In this document: one piece after another, positions 36,071-47,128 of the stretch
How positions within the stretch are numbered: the first letter of the stretch is position 1
Layout of the letters: every line of letters begins with the position of its first letter
Assembly (NCBI GenBank): GCA_963580285.1
Contig: CAUZLF010000226.1
Location: 29,446-93,445, forward strand
From: Lucinisca nassula
Lineage: Eukaryota > Mollusca > Bivalvia > Lucinida > Lucinidae
Direction of reading: 5' to 3'
Length of the DNA: 64,000 bases
The notes under the pieces: model-generated
The model's database searches: none
What the model saw: only the letters and a program-made list of their open reading frames with translations
Told to the model about the DNA's origin: nothing
Translations under genes and position numbers: made by a program

Positions 36071-36604
36071 AATTCAAGTCGCTATTTCTGTCACAACATT
36101 TTCCCTACGTTAAGTCTATGGGCAATTTTTTTTGTCTCTCAAGGTCACGTAACTCCGAGGTCATTATTCCGATTCGGCCCAAAATCGAACTTAACCGAGA
36201 TTTTATGCCTGTCCTCGTTACCTGCAAGTTTGAAGCTGATATGAATAAAAATAAAGTTGCTATCGTGGTCACAACGTATTTTTTTATGCTCAAGGGCAGG
36301 TAACTCCAAGGCAAATATTCCGATTCGGCCCAAAATCGAACTTAACCGAGATTTTATGTCTGTCCTTGTTACCTGCAAGTTTGAAGCTGATCTGAAAACC
36401 AGAGTTCCAATCCGATCTGCCCGAAAACAGTATGCAGCCTTTCCCCCTACCTGATAATGCTTCACATGAAATTTGATCAAGATCGGCCCACTGGTTCCGG
36501 AGATATACTTCTTTGAAAGTGTGGACGACGACGGACGACAACGACGGACGCCGGCTCATGGTATACTAATACCTCACATGAGCCTTCAGCTCAGGTGAGC
36601 TAAT
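36071..36604 (+). mobile_element. H-type element lacking its 5' end
   Basis: Two diverged units (CGATTCGGCCCAAAATCGAA, repeated about 155 bp apart), then the GGACGACGACGGACGAC tract, CCTCACATGAGCC-TTC-AGCTCAGGTGAGCTAA. It is joined head-to-tail to H4. Confidence 0.65.
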
Positions 36605-38193
36605 AAGCCAAGAAAGCCCATTGTCATGAAAACCTTATGCAGTCTTTCCACTTGTCCTATAATGCTACACATGAAATTTTATCTAAGTCGGCCAAGTAGT
36701 CTTCAAGATATACATTTTTGAAATTCACATTAACCCTTATGCAAAAATGCACAAGGGCAGGTAACTCCTAAGTGTATGATCCAATTCTGCCAATTATCGA
36801 ACTTGACCGAGATTTCATGGCTGTGCTGGTTATCTGTAAGAATGAAGCCAATCCGAACAAAATTGAAGCAGCTACAGTGATGACAACATTTTCCCCATGT
36901 TAAGTCGATAGGCAATTTTTCGGGCGCTCAAGGGGACGTAACTCTTGAGTGAATTATCTGATTCGGCCAAAAATCGAACTTGACCGAGATTTTATGCCTG
37001 TACTGGTTATCTGCAAGAATGAAGTCGATCAGAAAAAAATTGACGGAGCTAGAGTGATGACAAGCTTTTTCCTATGTGAAGTCTATGGGAGCTAGATGTT
37101 GCCATGGCAACCAGAGTTCCACTCAGATCTGCCTGAAAACCTATTGAAGCCTTTCCACTTGCCCAATAATGCGACACATGAAATTTGATCAAAGTTGGCC
37201 AAGTAGTCTTTAAGATATACATTTTTGAAATTCCCATCAACCCTAATGCAAAAACACACAAGGGCAGGTAACTCCTAAGTGAATGATCCGATTCTGCCAG
37301 TTATGGAACTTGACCCAGATTTCATGGCTGTGCTGGTTATCTGCAAGAATAAGGCCAATCTGAAAATAATTGAAGCAGCTACGGTGATGACAACATTCTC
37401 CCCATGTTAAGTCAATAGGCAATTTTTTCAACGCTCAAGGGCACGTAACTCCTGAGTGAATAATCCGATTCAGCCCAAAATCGAACTTGATCGAGATTTC
37501 ATGCCTGTCCTCGTTATCTGCAAGAATGAAGTCGATCAGAAAAAAATTGACGGAGCTAGAGTGATGACAAGCTTTATCCTAATTCCCATTAACCCTAATG
37601 CAAAAACACACAAGGGCAGGTAACTCCTAAGTGAATGATCCGATTCTGCCAGTCATCGAACTTGACCGAGATTTCATGGCTGTGCTGGTTATCTGCAAGA
37701 ATAAAGCCAATCTGAAAATAATTGAAGCAGCTACGGTGATGACAACATTCTCCCCATGTTAAGTCAATAGGCAATTTTTTCAACGCTCAAGGGCACGTAA
37801 CTCCTGAGTGAATAATCCGATTCAGCCCAAAATCGAACTTGATCGAGATTTCATGCCTGTCCTCGTTATCTGCAAGAATGAAGACAATCAGAAAAAAATT
37901 GACGGAGCTAGAGTGATGACAAGCTTTTTCCTATGTTAAGTCTATGGGAGCTATTTGTTGCCGTGGCAACCAGAGTTCCAATCCGATCTGCCCGAAAACA
38001 GTATGCAGCCTTTCCCCCTACCTGATAATGCTTCACATGAAATTTGATCAAGATTGGCCCACTGGTTCCGGAGATATATTTCTTTGAAAGTGTGGACGAC
38101 GGACGACGACGACGACGGACGACGGACGACGGACGACGGACGCCGGCTCGTGGTATACTAATACCTCACATGAGCCTTCGGCTCAGGTGAGCT
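36605..38193 (+). mobile_element. H-type element with 176/352-bp tandem core
   Basis: Tandem units with AGGGCAGGTAACTCCTAAGTG and AAAATCGAACTTGA. A 352-bp higher-order dimer is duplicated with near identity (equivalent points 37,243 and 37,595). It carries GTTGCCATGGCAAC at 37,098-37,111 and GTTGCCGTGGCAAC at 37,957-37,970, a long GACGACGGACG tract (38,093-38,145), and ends in hairpin GAGCC-TTC-GGCTC plus AGGTGAGCTAAAA. The conserved 5' end is not visible. Confidence 0.7.
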
Positions 38194-38617
38194 AAAAATG
38201 CAAACGCGCACGCAGACGACGGAGATGACAACAATAGCTCTCCATGTACTTAGTACAGGCGAGCTAAAAAGGAACAGTATGCCTAAAATCAGTTGGCACA
38301 TGCTAGACTACACGAGGAACATAAGTTTTGTCAAAATATCTGCAAAAGCTTTGCAGTTAATACAATTTTTCAATTTTCCCCATCAGAAGTCTATGGAAAC
38401 TCAAAGTTGCTATAGCAACCACACTTATTTCATAAAAAACATAAACTTTAAATCCTACAACCCAAAGATGCTACAGATACAATCTGATCTCAATCGGACC
38501 AGTGGCTTCAGCAGAGATGTTGTCTGTAAATGTTGATGCCAGACAAACTACGCAGACGACGGACAACTGCCTATCCTATAAGATCTGCCACAGCCTTCGG
38601 CTCTGGTGAGCTAAAAA
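38194..38617 (+). mobile_element. H-type element, short 3' copy
   Basis: Contains GTTGCTATAGCAAC (38,406-38,419, a perfect palindrome at the X-box position), ACGCAGACGACGGAC, then CCACAGCC-TTC-GGCTCTGGTGAGCTAAAA. It directly follows the preceding element. Confidence 0.6.
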
Positions 38618-39154
38618 TCTTTAGTCTGATTTTATAACTGTATTTAACGATTTAGTATAATCCTGTAATTACAAGTACATGATACATGGAACATCACTTT
38701 CTTGTCAATGATGGGAGGTGTGAGGCAATTGTATCGATTCCAGATCAATGCCTTCACTTTTATTTTATAGCATAGGTCTAAAGCTTCACCTAAAATATGT
38801 AACGGCTGAGCCAATCCTACTTTTGCATATTTTCTGGTCAAGCCCCATTAACTTTAACTGGCATTTAAATGGAATCATCTAAACAACTCCTATCAATTGG
38901 AAAGCATAACATATTTGAGACTACAACAATTAATGGCACACGTCTAATTGGCAAACTGTAATCTTAAGTCAACTCACTCAAAGCTTTCCTAATTTCGAGT
39001 AAAAAGTTCTTACAAAATTCCTTTGGTTCCTCAAATATTGTACTGTACCTTCCTCATGGCAGCGATCTTTAGTCTCCAGCTTCACTATATCATGCCTAAA
39101 TGTAGAAATTATACAAATTAGATCAAAAAGGCATGCTGTATGAAAACAATCACT
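38618..39154. other. No gene recognised; isolated E terminus
   Basis: At 38,701-38,767 the E terminus (CAATTGTATCGATTCC, TGCCTTCACTTTTATTTT) occurs alone. The rest is unassigned. Confidence 0.45.
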
Positions 39155-39222
39155 TTTGTTTGATTCGAGGTTTAACGTCCCCGTCAACACTATAAAGGTC
39201 ATTTTGGAGACGTTGCTATTGG
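39155..39222 (-). mobile_element. S2 SINE, 3' fragment
   Basis: TTTGTTTGATTCGAGGTTTA and following bases up to GGAGACGTTGCTATTGG, the reverse of an S2 tail. It abuts a plus-strand S2 copy, so the pair forms an inverted arrangement. Confidence 0.7.
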
Positions 39223-39534
39223 CCCCCACACATGGGGGCTTGAAGAAATAGACTGGGCTTCATGATCCTTACACGCAGAGCTGAAACAGAGGGCACATGA
39301 GTACTTGGTAAACAGTTTAGAGGTTCTAAGCCTGACCAGATAAAAGTGGTGCGAGTTGGGCCCGTCATACATATAAAATATATTGGTTTCATTGGGCGGC
39401 AGGGCCTGAGATGTCATTTCTTCTCAATGTCTTGTAAAAGTCTCACAAAACTAGAAGCAACATCTCCAACAATGACCTTTACAATGTTGATGGGGATGTT
39501 AAACCTCAAATCAAAAAAAAAAAAAAAAAAAAAA
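39223..39534 (+). mobile_element. S2 SINE, complete, poly-A tail
   Basis: GGGGGCTTGAAGAAATAGAC...GATGTCATTTCTTCTCAATG...GGGGATGTTAAACCTCAAAT followed by an A run of about 22. It is the most complete plus-strand copy. An overlapping 87-codon frame is not considered coding. Confidence 0.78.
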
Positions 39535-39611
39535 GTGCAGTTTGCCATTAGAAAAATTAAAGCAATGCATTATGCCTTGCCACTAATTTTCATCAAGCAA
39601 GTGCCATAACA

Positions 39612-39895
39612 CTTGTTTGTTTGATCTGAGGTTAAGTATCCCCGTCAACATTGTATAGGTCATTCTCGAGAAGTTGCTTCCAATTCTGTGGGACTTTTAC
39701 CCAAAACTGAAATGAAATGACTTCTCAATGAAACCAATAGGGTTTATAACCTTGGATGGGTCCACTCGCCCCGCCTTGCCTGGGCAGGCTTAGACCCTCT
39801 AAGCGGTTTACAAGTACTTGTGTGTGGTCGATTTCAGCTCTGGAAGCATCATGCAGCCCATCTTTTTCTTCAAGCCCCGATGGGCTGCCATAAAC
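39612..39895 (-). mobile_element. S2 SINE
   Basis: TTGTTTGATCTGAGGTTAAG through GGCTTAGACCCTCTAAGCGG to TCAAGCCCCGATGGGCTG; near full length, reverse orientation. Confidence 0.75.
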
Positions 39896-39929
39896 ACTGT
39901 CAAAATGAATTCAAGTGAAGGTGCATTAG

Positions 39930-40440
39930 TCTTTCCCTTAATAAAGTTGACATTAATACATGAATAAGGTGACTATTTTCAATGTTCAAAGGGGCCATAT
40001 CTCCGAAAGGAAGTAAACCAGAATTACAATTCCTATTTTCTGTAGAACCACTCAGGGTACGTAACATTTATGCGAAGTTTACGGTAAATTTCTACTGTTT
40101 ACAGAGTAGATAAAAGTATATCACAATTCGCTCATGTGAAAGGGTGCTGGTAAGCCATTTCTGACCTAAAATTGACAGTTTTTGAGGGCCTGTGACCTTG
40201 AAAAAAGGTCGAGGTCACCAAAAGCGAACCAAATCTTTGGTAGGTTACAATGACATATTGTACAAATAATGTTCTAGAAAGTCTGGCCAAATTACAGCTA
40301 TTCATTCAAGACACCTGTGCAGATAAGCCAAAATTGACAGTTTTGGGGACCTTTGACCTTAGAAATAAGGTCAAGGTCATCAAAAACTAAGGTCGGTCAC
40401 AATGATATATTGTACCAAGTTTGAACAAATTTCACTGATT
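39930..40440 (+). repeat. Diverged dimer, about 160 bp, with AGGTCA half-site clusters
   Basis: AAAATTGACAGTTTT recurs at about 40,169 and 40,330, each followed by a cluster: TGACCTTGAAAAAAGGTCGAGG (40,193) and TGACCTT then AAGGTCAAGGTCA (40,354-40,379). The second contains TCAAGGTCA, the extended half-site recognised by NR5/ERR-type receptors. No gene. Confidence 0.55.
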
Positions 40441-40770
40441 CATTCATGAGACAGAATCTGAATCATTTATGAATAATCTTGACAGCTGCAGAAGTATTTG
40501 TGGTAGGTGTATTAGTCATGGTGACAGCTGTATGAGTAATGGTGATAGTTGTAAGTGCCAAGGTAATACTGGCGTAACAGTGATAGCAAAATGATTTGTG
40601 GGGATAGCTGAATGAGTCATGATGACAGCTAAATGAATCATGATGATAGCTGTATGAGTCAGGAAGTCAGCTGCGGGTGACATGGTGATAGCCATTTGAT
40701 ACATGGTAATAACTGCATGTTGTTCTATATAATGGGCAATCCTTTGCAAGCAACCAAGGGCTACAATACG
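40441..40770 (+). repeat. Type C minisatellite array
   Basis: 21-bp units paralogous to those before 31,262 (both blocks begin with CTTGACAGCTGCA...GTATTAGTC). Confidence 0.8.
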
Positions 40771-41035
40771 GAACCAAGTTTTTATGGGACGGACTAGCTA
40801 GTTTCCGCATTTAGGCCTTGCCAGTGACCCTCAAATATTCTAAAATTTAAGCAGTGGAATCAATGATCGAAAAGGACTAGAAAATATAACCCAAACTATG
40901 CCGAAGGGCAGGGAGACTTTTGACAGCCGCCACACATTCCCTAAACACCAGCTGAAGTTAAAATGTCATATATAAGGGATAATCTTTTGGAAGCAAGTAC
41001 TACAACATGGAACAGAAAATCGTAGGGTGCAGGAT
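40771..41035 (+). repeat. S core plus R2 inside type C array
   Basis: GTTTTTATGGGACGGACTAGC...GCCGCCACACATTCCC...GATAATCTTTTGGAAGC. Direct paralogue of 31,263-31,510, with an empty SINE1 target near 41,010. Confidence 0.75.
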
Positions 41036-41354
41036 TATCTTGGCTATGTGATTCTTGGGGATAGTCATAGTGATAGTTGTATGACCTATGTTGAAAGCTA
41101 TATGAGCCATGCTTATAACTGTGTGAGTCATGATGAAAGCTGTGTGAATCAGGATGATAGTTTATTAGCCATGGTGACAGCTTAAGGCGACATGATGATA
41201 GCTCTATGAGTCTGTATTAGCTTTATGAACCATGGTGACATCTGCAAGAGTCATGGTGATATGAGCCAGAGTTGCCGATGAAAGAGTCATGGTGACAACT
41301 ATAGTGTAGACATAGCGATAGCAGCAACCTCTGAATTATGACAGCAGCTGTAAG
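41036..41354 (+). repeat. Type C minisatellite array
   Basis: 21-bp units ending in AGCAGCTGTAAG (41,343-41,354), the left copy of the target duplication of the following SINE. Confidence 0.82.
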
Positions 41355-41650
41355 TTTGTTTGATTTGAGGTTTTACGGCCCCGTCAACCCTCTAAAGGTC
41401 ATTTTGGAGACGCTGCTTCCAATTTTGTGGGACCTTTACCCGACATTGAGATGAAATGACATCTCAAGCCCTGTCGCCCAATGAAACCAATATGGTTTAT
41501 TAGCATGGACGGTCCGCCTCGCACCGCGGTTCCTGGACAGGCTTAGATCCTCTAAGCGGTTTACCAGTACTAGTGTGCGGGCCGGATTCAGCTCTGCCTG
41601 GAAGCATCATGCAGCCCATATATTTCTTCAAGCCCCTATGGGCGGGGCTT
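41355..41650 (-). mobile_element. S2 SINE, complete, with 12-bp target duplication
   Basis: 296 bp in reverse orientation: tail TTTGTTTGATTTGAGGTTTT, then GGACAGGCTTAGATCCTC, ending GCCCCTATGGGCGGGGCTT. AGCAGCTGTAAG on the left and AGCAGATGTAAG on the right (41,651-41,662) match at 11 of 12 positions. The paralogous array has the uninterrupted site (GCAGCTATAAGAGTC near 32,162). Confidence 0.87.
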
Positions 41651-42410
41651 AGCAGATGTAAGAGTCATTGTGACAATTGTAGGGGTCTTGTGGCAGCTTT
41701 ATACGGACAGCTGTATGAGTCATGGTGATATGAGCCAGAGTGGCCGATGAAGGAGTCATGGTGACAGCTATAGTGTAGTCATAGCGATAGCAGCAACCTA
41801 TGAATTATGACAGCAGCTGTAAGAGTCATTGTGACAACTGAATAGGTCTTGTAGCAGCTTTATACGTCATAGGGACAGCTGTATGAGTCATGGTGGTATA
41901 AGCCAGACTGGCCCATGAAGGAGTCATGGTGACAGCTGTAGTATAGTAATAACGATAGCACCAACCTCTGAATTATGACAGCAGCTGAAAGAGTCATTGT
42001 GACAACTGTTTTGGTCTTCTGGCAGCTTTATACGTCATAGGGACAGCTGTATGAATCAAAGTGGCAGCTGTATGGGTCATGGTGATAACTTTAGTCGTCA
42101 ATGCGCTAGCAGCGTGAGTCGTGTTGATTGCTGTATTAGCCACAGTAATATCAGTATGAGTAATGGTAATAGCTTTAGGAGTCATGGTGGAAGCTGTTTA
42201 AGTCCTAGTAATAGCTAAAAGAGTCATGGTAATAAATGAATGTGTCCCTGTGGTAGTGATACGTACATTTATCAGTCGTAGTGACAGCTGTAGTCGTCAT
42301 GGTGGAAGCAGTATACATGTAAGTCATGGTGACAGCTCTGTGTGTGTGTGTGTATGTGTGCATGCGTGCTGAGGCATGTTTTCTCCCACCAACAACTAAG
42401 ATCATATAGA
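41651..42410 (+). repeat. Type C minisatellite array with expanded sub-block
   Basis: A block of about 170 bp (GATATGAGCCAGAGTGGCC...GAATTATGACAGCAGCTG) occurs three times between about 41,255 and 42,000 but once in the 32-kb paralogue. It ends with (TG)n at about 42,338-42,360. Confidence 0.8.
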
Positions 42411-42954
42411 AAGTTGACCTCAGTTTAAAGACTTATCCGAAAGTCTGGAGAATAAAAAGCTAAATGGTTGCCTTTGGAAACAAAGAACACATACAAGAAC
42501 GAAAATTGGAGACTCGGTTTTATTGAGGCTCTTCATACACAGCAATATAGTTTGCAAGGCTGCATATGCCTAGCACCGGCTTAAGCGATATTCGATATTC
42601 AAAGTAAACAAAATAGGCTCAATGATCCCAGAGGAAAAGAAAATATAATCTGCCCTATGATGAAGCACAGGGAGACTTTTTACGGCCGCCACACGGCACT
42701 TAACAACAGCTGCAGTGAGGTAAAGGTTGCCTTTGGAAACAAAGAACACATAAACAACGAAAATCGGAGACTCGGTTTTATTGAGTATCTTCATACACAG
42801 CAATATAGTTTGCAAGGCGTATGATCATAAAGGAAAGGAAAATATAATCTGCACTGAGATAACATTATCTGCTCAAATCGAACCCCCAAGATACATGGTT
42901 TCTAAGTCGAGTAGTTTAACCACTACACCCGCGGAGGCTTTAATGGTGGTCACA
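42411..42954 (+). repeat. Direct duplication of 258 bp plus S-core fragment
   Basis: TTGCCTTTGGAAACAAAGAAC...TTCATACACAGCAATATAG occurs at 42,468 and 42,726. Between the copies are S-core pieces (ATGATCCCAGAGGAAAAG, TTTACGGCCGCCACACGGC). Confidence 0.65.
42872..42938 (-). pseudogene. tRNA-like segment (SINE head)
   Basis: On the minus strand it starts GCCTCCGCGGGTGTAGTGGT, then AAACTACTCGACTTAGAAACC, then a B-box-like GGGGGTTCGATTTGAGC. The 5' part matches the SINE head at 13,178. Acceptor pairing is poor and no SINE body is recognisable. Confidence 0.5.
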
Positions 42955-43401
42955 GCTCAATGAGTCATGATGATAGCATTGTAAGTCATGGGGCTAGCTG
43001 TATTAGTCATGTTGACAGTTGGCATCTGAAGCAGTTATGGTGACAGCTGTAGGGGTCGTGAGAATAGCTGTATGAGTCATGTTGATATGGACAGCTGTAT
43101 GAACAATGGTTGCAGCTGCGCAAATCATAGTGACATTACATCAGATAATATGGCTGATGAAAGTGTTATGGGTCTTGGTGACAGCTGTGTTTGAAATTAA
43201 AATATCTGTATGAGTCATGTTGGTAGCTGTATGAATCATGGTGATAGTGATAGAAGTCGTGGTGATAGCTGCGTGAGTCACGGTGAAAGCTGTATGAGTC
43301 ATCTTAATAGCTGTATGCGTTATGGAAATAGCTACAATAATCAAAATTTCAAAGTGATATATGTACGAGTAATTGTGATAGCTGTATTAGTCTTCCCTTT
43401 G

Positions 43402-43431
43402 TTTATTTGAATAGAGGTTTACGGGGCTTGC
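43402..43431 (-). mobile_element. Internally deleted S2 SINE scar
   Basis: TTTGTTTATTTGAATAGAGG followed at once by the other S2 end, GGGGCTTGC. It occupies exactly the position of the full SINE in the paralogous block at 44,951. Confidence 0.65.
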
Positions 43432-44950
43432 TGTATTAGTCATAGTGATAGCTATATTAGTCATAATGGTCACTAAATGAGTCACTGTGACAGCTGTTTG
43501 ATTCATGCTGATAGCTGTATGAGGCATGAAGACAGCTTTAGGCATAGTCATTTGGTTCATTGTTACAGCTGTGTAAGCTTTATGGCCCCTGACGAAAGCA
43601 ATATGAGCGATTCTCATAGCTGTATGAGCACGGAGTGATGGCTGTATGAGTAACGGAGATAGCTGCATGAACTAAGATGACAGCTGTATTCATCATGGTG
43701 ACAGCTGTAGTGATCAAGATGAGAGCTGCATGAATTATGGTAACAGTTCTAAATGTCACGGTGAAAGCTGTTGTCATGTGATAGCTGTAAAGGCCGTGAT
43801 GGCAGCCATATGAGCCATTTTGAAAGATCTATTGACAGCTGTAGTAGTCATACTGAAAGCAGCAGTTGCCATGATAACTTATTTTGTGAGTCATGGTATG
43901 TGTGATGTTAACAGTTGAATTGGTAATGGGTCATAACAATAGCTATACAAGTCAATGTGACATCTGAATGTGTAATTGCGATATCTGTATGTGTCTTTGT
44001 GAAGCTTAAAAGGCGTGCTAATAGATATCGGAGTCATGGTAAAAGCTGTTTGAGTTATGGTCATAGCTGTATGTGTCGTGGTGGCGTGTTGATAGCTGTA
44101 TGTGTCATCGTGATGGCTGTATAAGTCATGATATGACTCGTCGTGGCAGCTGTATAAGTTATAGTGATCGCTGAATTAGACACGACAAAAGCTATATCAG
44201 TCTTAGTGAGAGGGATGCGAGCAACGTTGACAGCTGTTTGAGTCATGGTGACAGCTATAGGTGTCAAGGGTTCCATTCTTAGAGTCATGGTGACAACTAA
44301 AGTAGTCATAGTGTCAGCTGTAGAAGTCATAAAGAAAGCCGTGTGAGTCATGTTGACAGCCTTATAAGCGATGTTGATAGCTACATGAACAATGGTTACA
44401 GGTGCATAATTTATAGCTACAGGAGATACGACTGTTGAAAAGGAATAAGTCTTTATGGCAGCTGTATATGAAATTAAGATATCCGAGTCATTTTGGGCGC
44501 CGTATGATTCGTGTAGAAGTCGTGCTGGCAGCTGTATGCGTCATGATGGCAGCTGTGTGTGTCATGGGGACCGCTGTATGAGACATAATGACATCTGAAG
44601 AAGTCATGGTGACAGCTGTAGGAGTCGTGAGGAAAGCTGTGTGAGTCATGTTGATATGGACAGCTGTATGAGCGATTGGTTTCAGCTGCATGGTTCTTTG
44701 TGACAGTTTTAGAGATATGGCTATTGAATGCGCTGTGTGTCGTGGTGACAGCTGTATGTGAATAAATATATCTGTATGAATCATGGTGGTAGCTGTATAA
44801 TTCATGGTGATAGTTATAGAAGTCGTGGTAATATCTATGTGAGTCCTGGTGGCAGCTGTATGAGTCATCTTAATTGCTGTATGAGTGATGGTAATAGCTA
44901 CAACCCTCATGGTGATAGCTGTTTGAGTGATTGAGATAGCTCTATTAGTC

Positions 44951-45250
44951 TTTTGTTTGTTTGTTTGTTTGTTTGAATAGAGGCTTAAAGTCCCTGTAAA
45001 CACTATTTAGGTCATTTTCGAAATGTTGCTTTCAATTTTGTGGGACTTTTACCCGACATTGAGATGAAATGAAATCCCAAGCCCTGTCGCCCTTTGAAAT
45101 CAAAATGTTTATATGCATGGACGGTCCGACTCGCACCGTTTTGCCTGAACAGGCTTAGACCTATGCTGCATACCACTTCTCATGTGCGGTCGGTTTCAGC
45201 TCTGCGTGGAAGCACTTTGCATACCGATTTATTTCTCAAAGTTCCGATGG
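44951..45250 (-). mobile_element. S2 SINE, near-complete
   Basis: (TTTG)n tail at 44,951-44,976, then AATAGAGGCTTAAAGTCCC, GGGACTTTTACCCGACATTG, ending TCCGATGGGCGGGAGCTTG. It sits in the second copy of the 1.55-kb block. Confidence 0.8.
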
Positions 45251-46974
45251 GCGGGAGCTTGCTGTATTAGTCATTATGATAGCTATATGGGCCATGGTGG
45301 TCAATGAATGAGTGACTGTGACAGCCGTTCGAGTCATCCAGGCATGAAGACAGCTTTAGGCGTAGTCATCTGGCTCATTGTTACAGCTGTATTAGACATA
45401 GTGTTTGCTGTATGAACCCTGCCGATAGCAATATGAGCGATGCTTTAAGCTGTATGAGCACAGACTGGTGGCTCTATGAGTCATGGAGATAGCTGTATGA
45501 GCTGTGGTGACAGCTGCATTCGCCATGGTGATAGCTGTTGGGATCACGTTTAGAGCTGCATGAATTATGGTGACAGTTGTAAGAGTTACTGTGGAAGCTG
45601 TAAGCATTGGCGATAGCTATATAAGCCATGATGACGATCGTATGAGCTATTTTTAAAGATGCATTAGTCATATTGATAGCTGTAGTAGTTATACTGACAC
45701 TCGTAGCAGTAGTCATGATGAAAGATTAGTGAGTCATGGGGACAGCTGTATGTGTGATGTTAACAGCTGTATTAGTCATGGTTACAGCCGTATAGGTGTT
45801 TACGATAGCTAAAAAGTCAAAATAACACCTGAATGAGTAAAGGTGGTAGCTATAGGTGTCTTGGTGAAAGCTTTAAAGGTCGTGCTGAGAGATATCCGAG
45901 TCATGGAAATAGCTCTATGAGTTATTGTAATAGCTGTTTGTGTCGTGTTGATAGCTGTACGAGTTATCATGATTGCCGTATGAGTTATGCTATGAGTTGT
46001 CGTGGCAGCTGTATTAGTTATAGTGATTGCTGTATTAGACACGATGAAAGCTATATAAGTCTTAGTGGAAGGGATGCGGGTCATGGTGGTAACTGTATGA
46101 GTCATGGTGACAAGCTGTCAGGGTTACCTTCGTAAGATTCATGCTGACACCTTGAGTAGTGATTGTAAGATCTATAGAAGTCGTAAAGAAAGCTATTTGA
46201 GTCATTGTGACAGCCTTTAAGGTGATGTATGACCAATGGATACAGCTGCATATTCCATGCTGATGGCTATAGAAGCTATAACTGTTGAAAACAGAATAAG
46301 TATTGGTGGCAGCTGTATGTGAAATTAAGATACCCGAGACATTGTGTTAGTCATGGTAACAGCTGAATGGGGCATGATAATTACTTTACTTTAGAAATAG
46401 CGACCGCAGTATGAGTCATGGTGATTGTTGTAAGAACCACAGAGACAGCTGTATGATCAATGATGACAGCTCCATGGGTTATGCTTACAGCACTATGATA
46501 GTGTTGTCAGCATCGTCATGGCGATAGCTGTATGGGTGACGATGACGACTTTATCAGTCATGCTAGCAGCAAAACGAGTCATGATGATAGTTGTATCAGT
46601 CATGGTGATAGTTGTTTGAGCCATGGTTACAACTGTATCAGTCATGATGACAGCAGTATGAGTCATTGTGACCGCTGTTTGGGTTATTATGATAGCTGCA
46701 TAAGCCTTGGAGACAGCTGTAAGTGTCAAAGTGAAAGCTCAATGACTCGTGGTGACAGCTATATGAGTCTGGCATACAGCTGTATGAGACATACTTATGG
46801 CTGTAAGAGTCACGGAGACAGAAGTATATGCAATGGTGACAGCTGCTTTCAGCACGGTGATAGCTGTAGGAATCACGCTTAGAGATGCATGAATCATGAT
46901 GACAGTTATATGAGTCATTGTGATGGCTATCGTAGTCACGGTGAAAGCTGTATGAATGAAGGTATTAGCAGTGT

Positions 46975-47128
46975 TAGTCATATTGATATTTCTGTTATTT
47001 ATAAATGAAATACTGAAAACAATATCAATGGTATCATACACTGCAAAGCATACATGGTATACACAATATATAAGAAATAATAAAACAGTAAATCAGTGGC
47101 ATGTGTATGTGCAACCAATTAGCACAGA
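46975..47128 (+). repeat. T spacer, copy 1
   Basis: AT-rich non-array segment: ATAAATGAAATACTG...CAATATCAATGG...CAACCAATTAGCACAGAAAG. It ends the first of two array blocks of about 0.88 kb. Confidence 0.7.

Larger units (their letters stand above)
42955..46974 (+). repeat. Type C minisatellite array with large higher-order repeat
   Basis: Long 21-bp array. A block of roughly 1.55 kb is duplicated: the sequence from 43,431 is clearly homologous to that from 45,251 (GTATTAGTCAT..., GCATGAAGACAGCTTTAGGC, GCAATATGAGCGAT, GAGCTGCATGAATTATGG). Frames of 7-residue periodicity up to 171 codons run through both strands because 21 bp equals seven codons. They are interrupted by stops and indels and differ between paralogous blocks, so they are not annotated as genes. 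Confidence 0.88.

Noticed and set aside
44488..45003. 171-codon minus-strand open frame with TMTHTA-like repeats
   Set aside because: It lies entirely in the 21-bp type C array; 21 bp equals seven codons so the frame stays open by arithmetic. The paralogous block lacks an equivalent frame.
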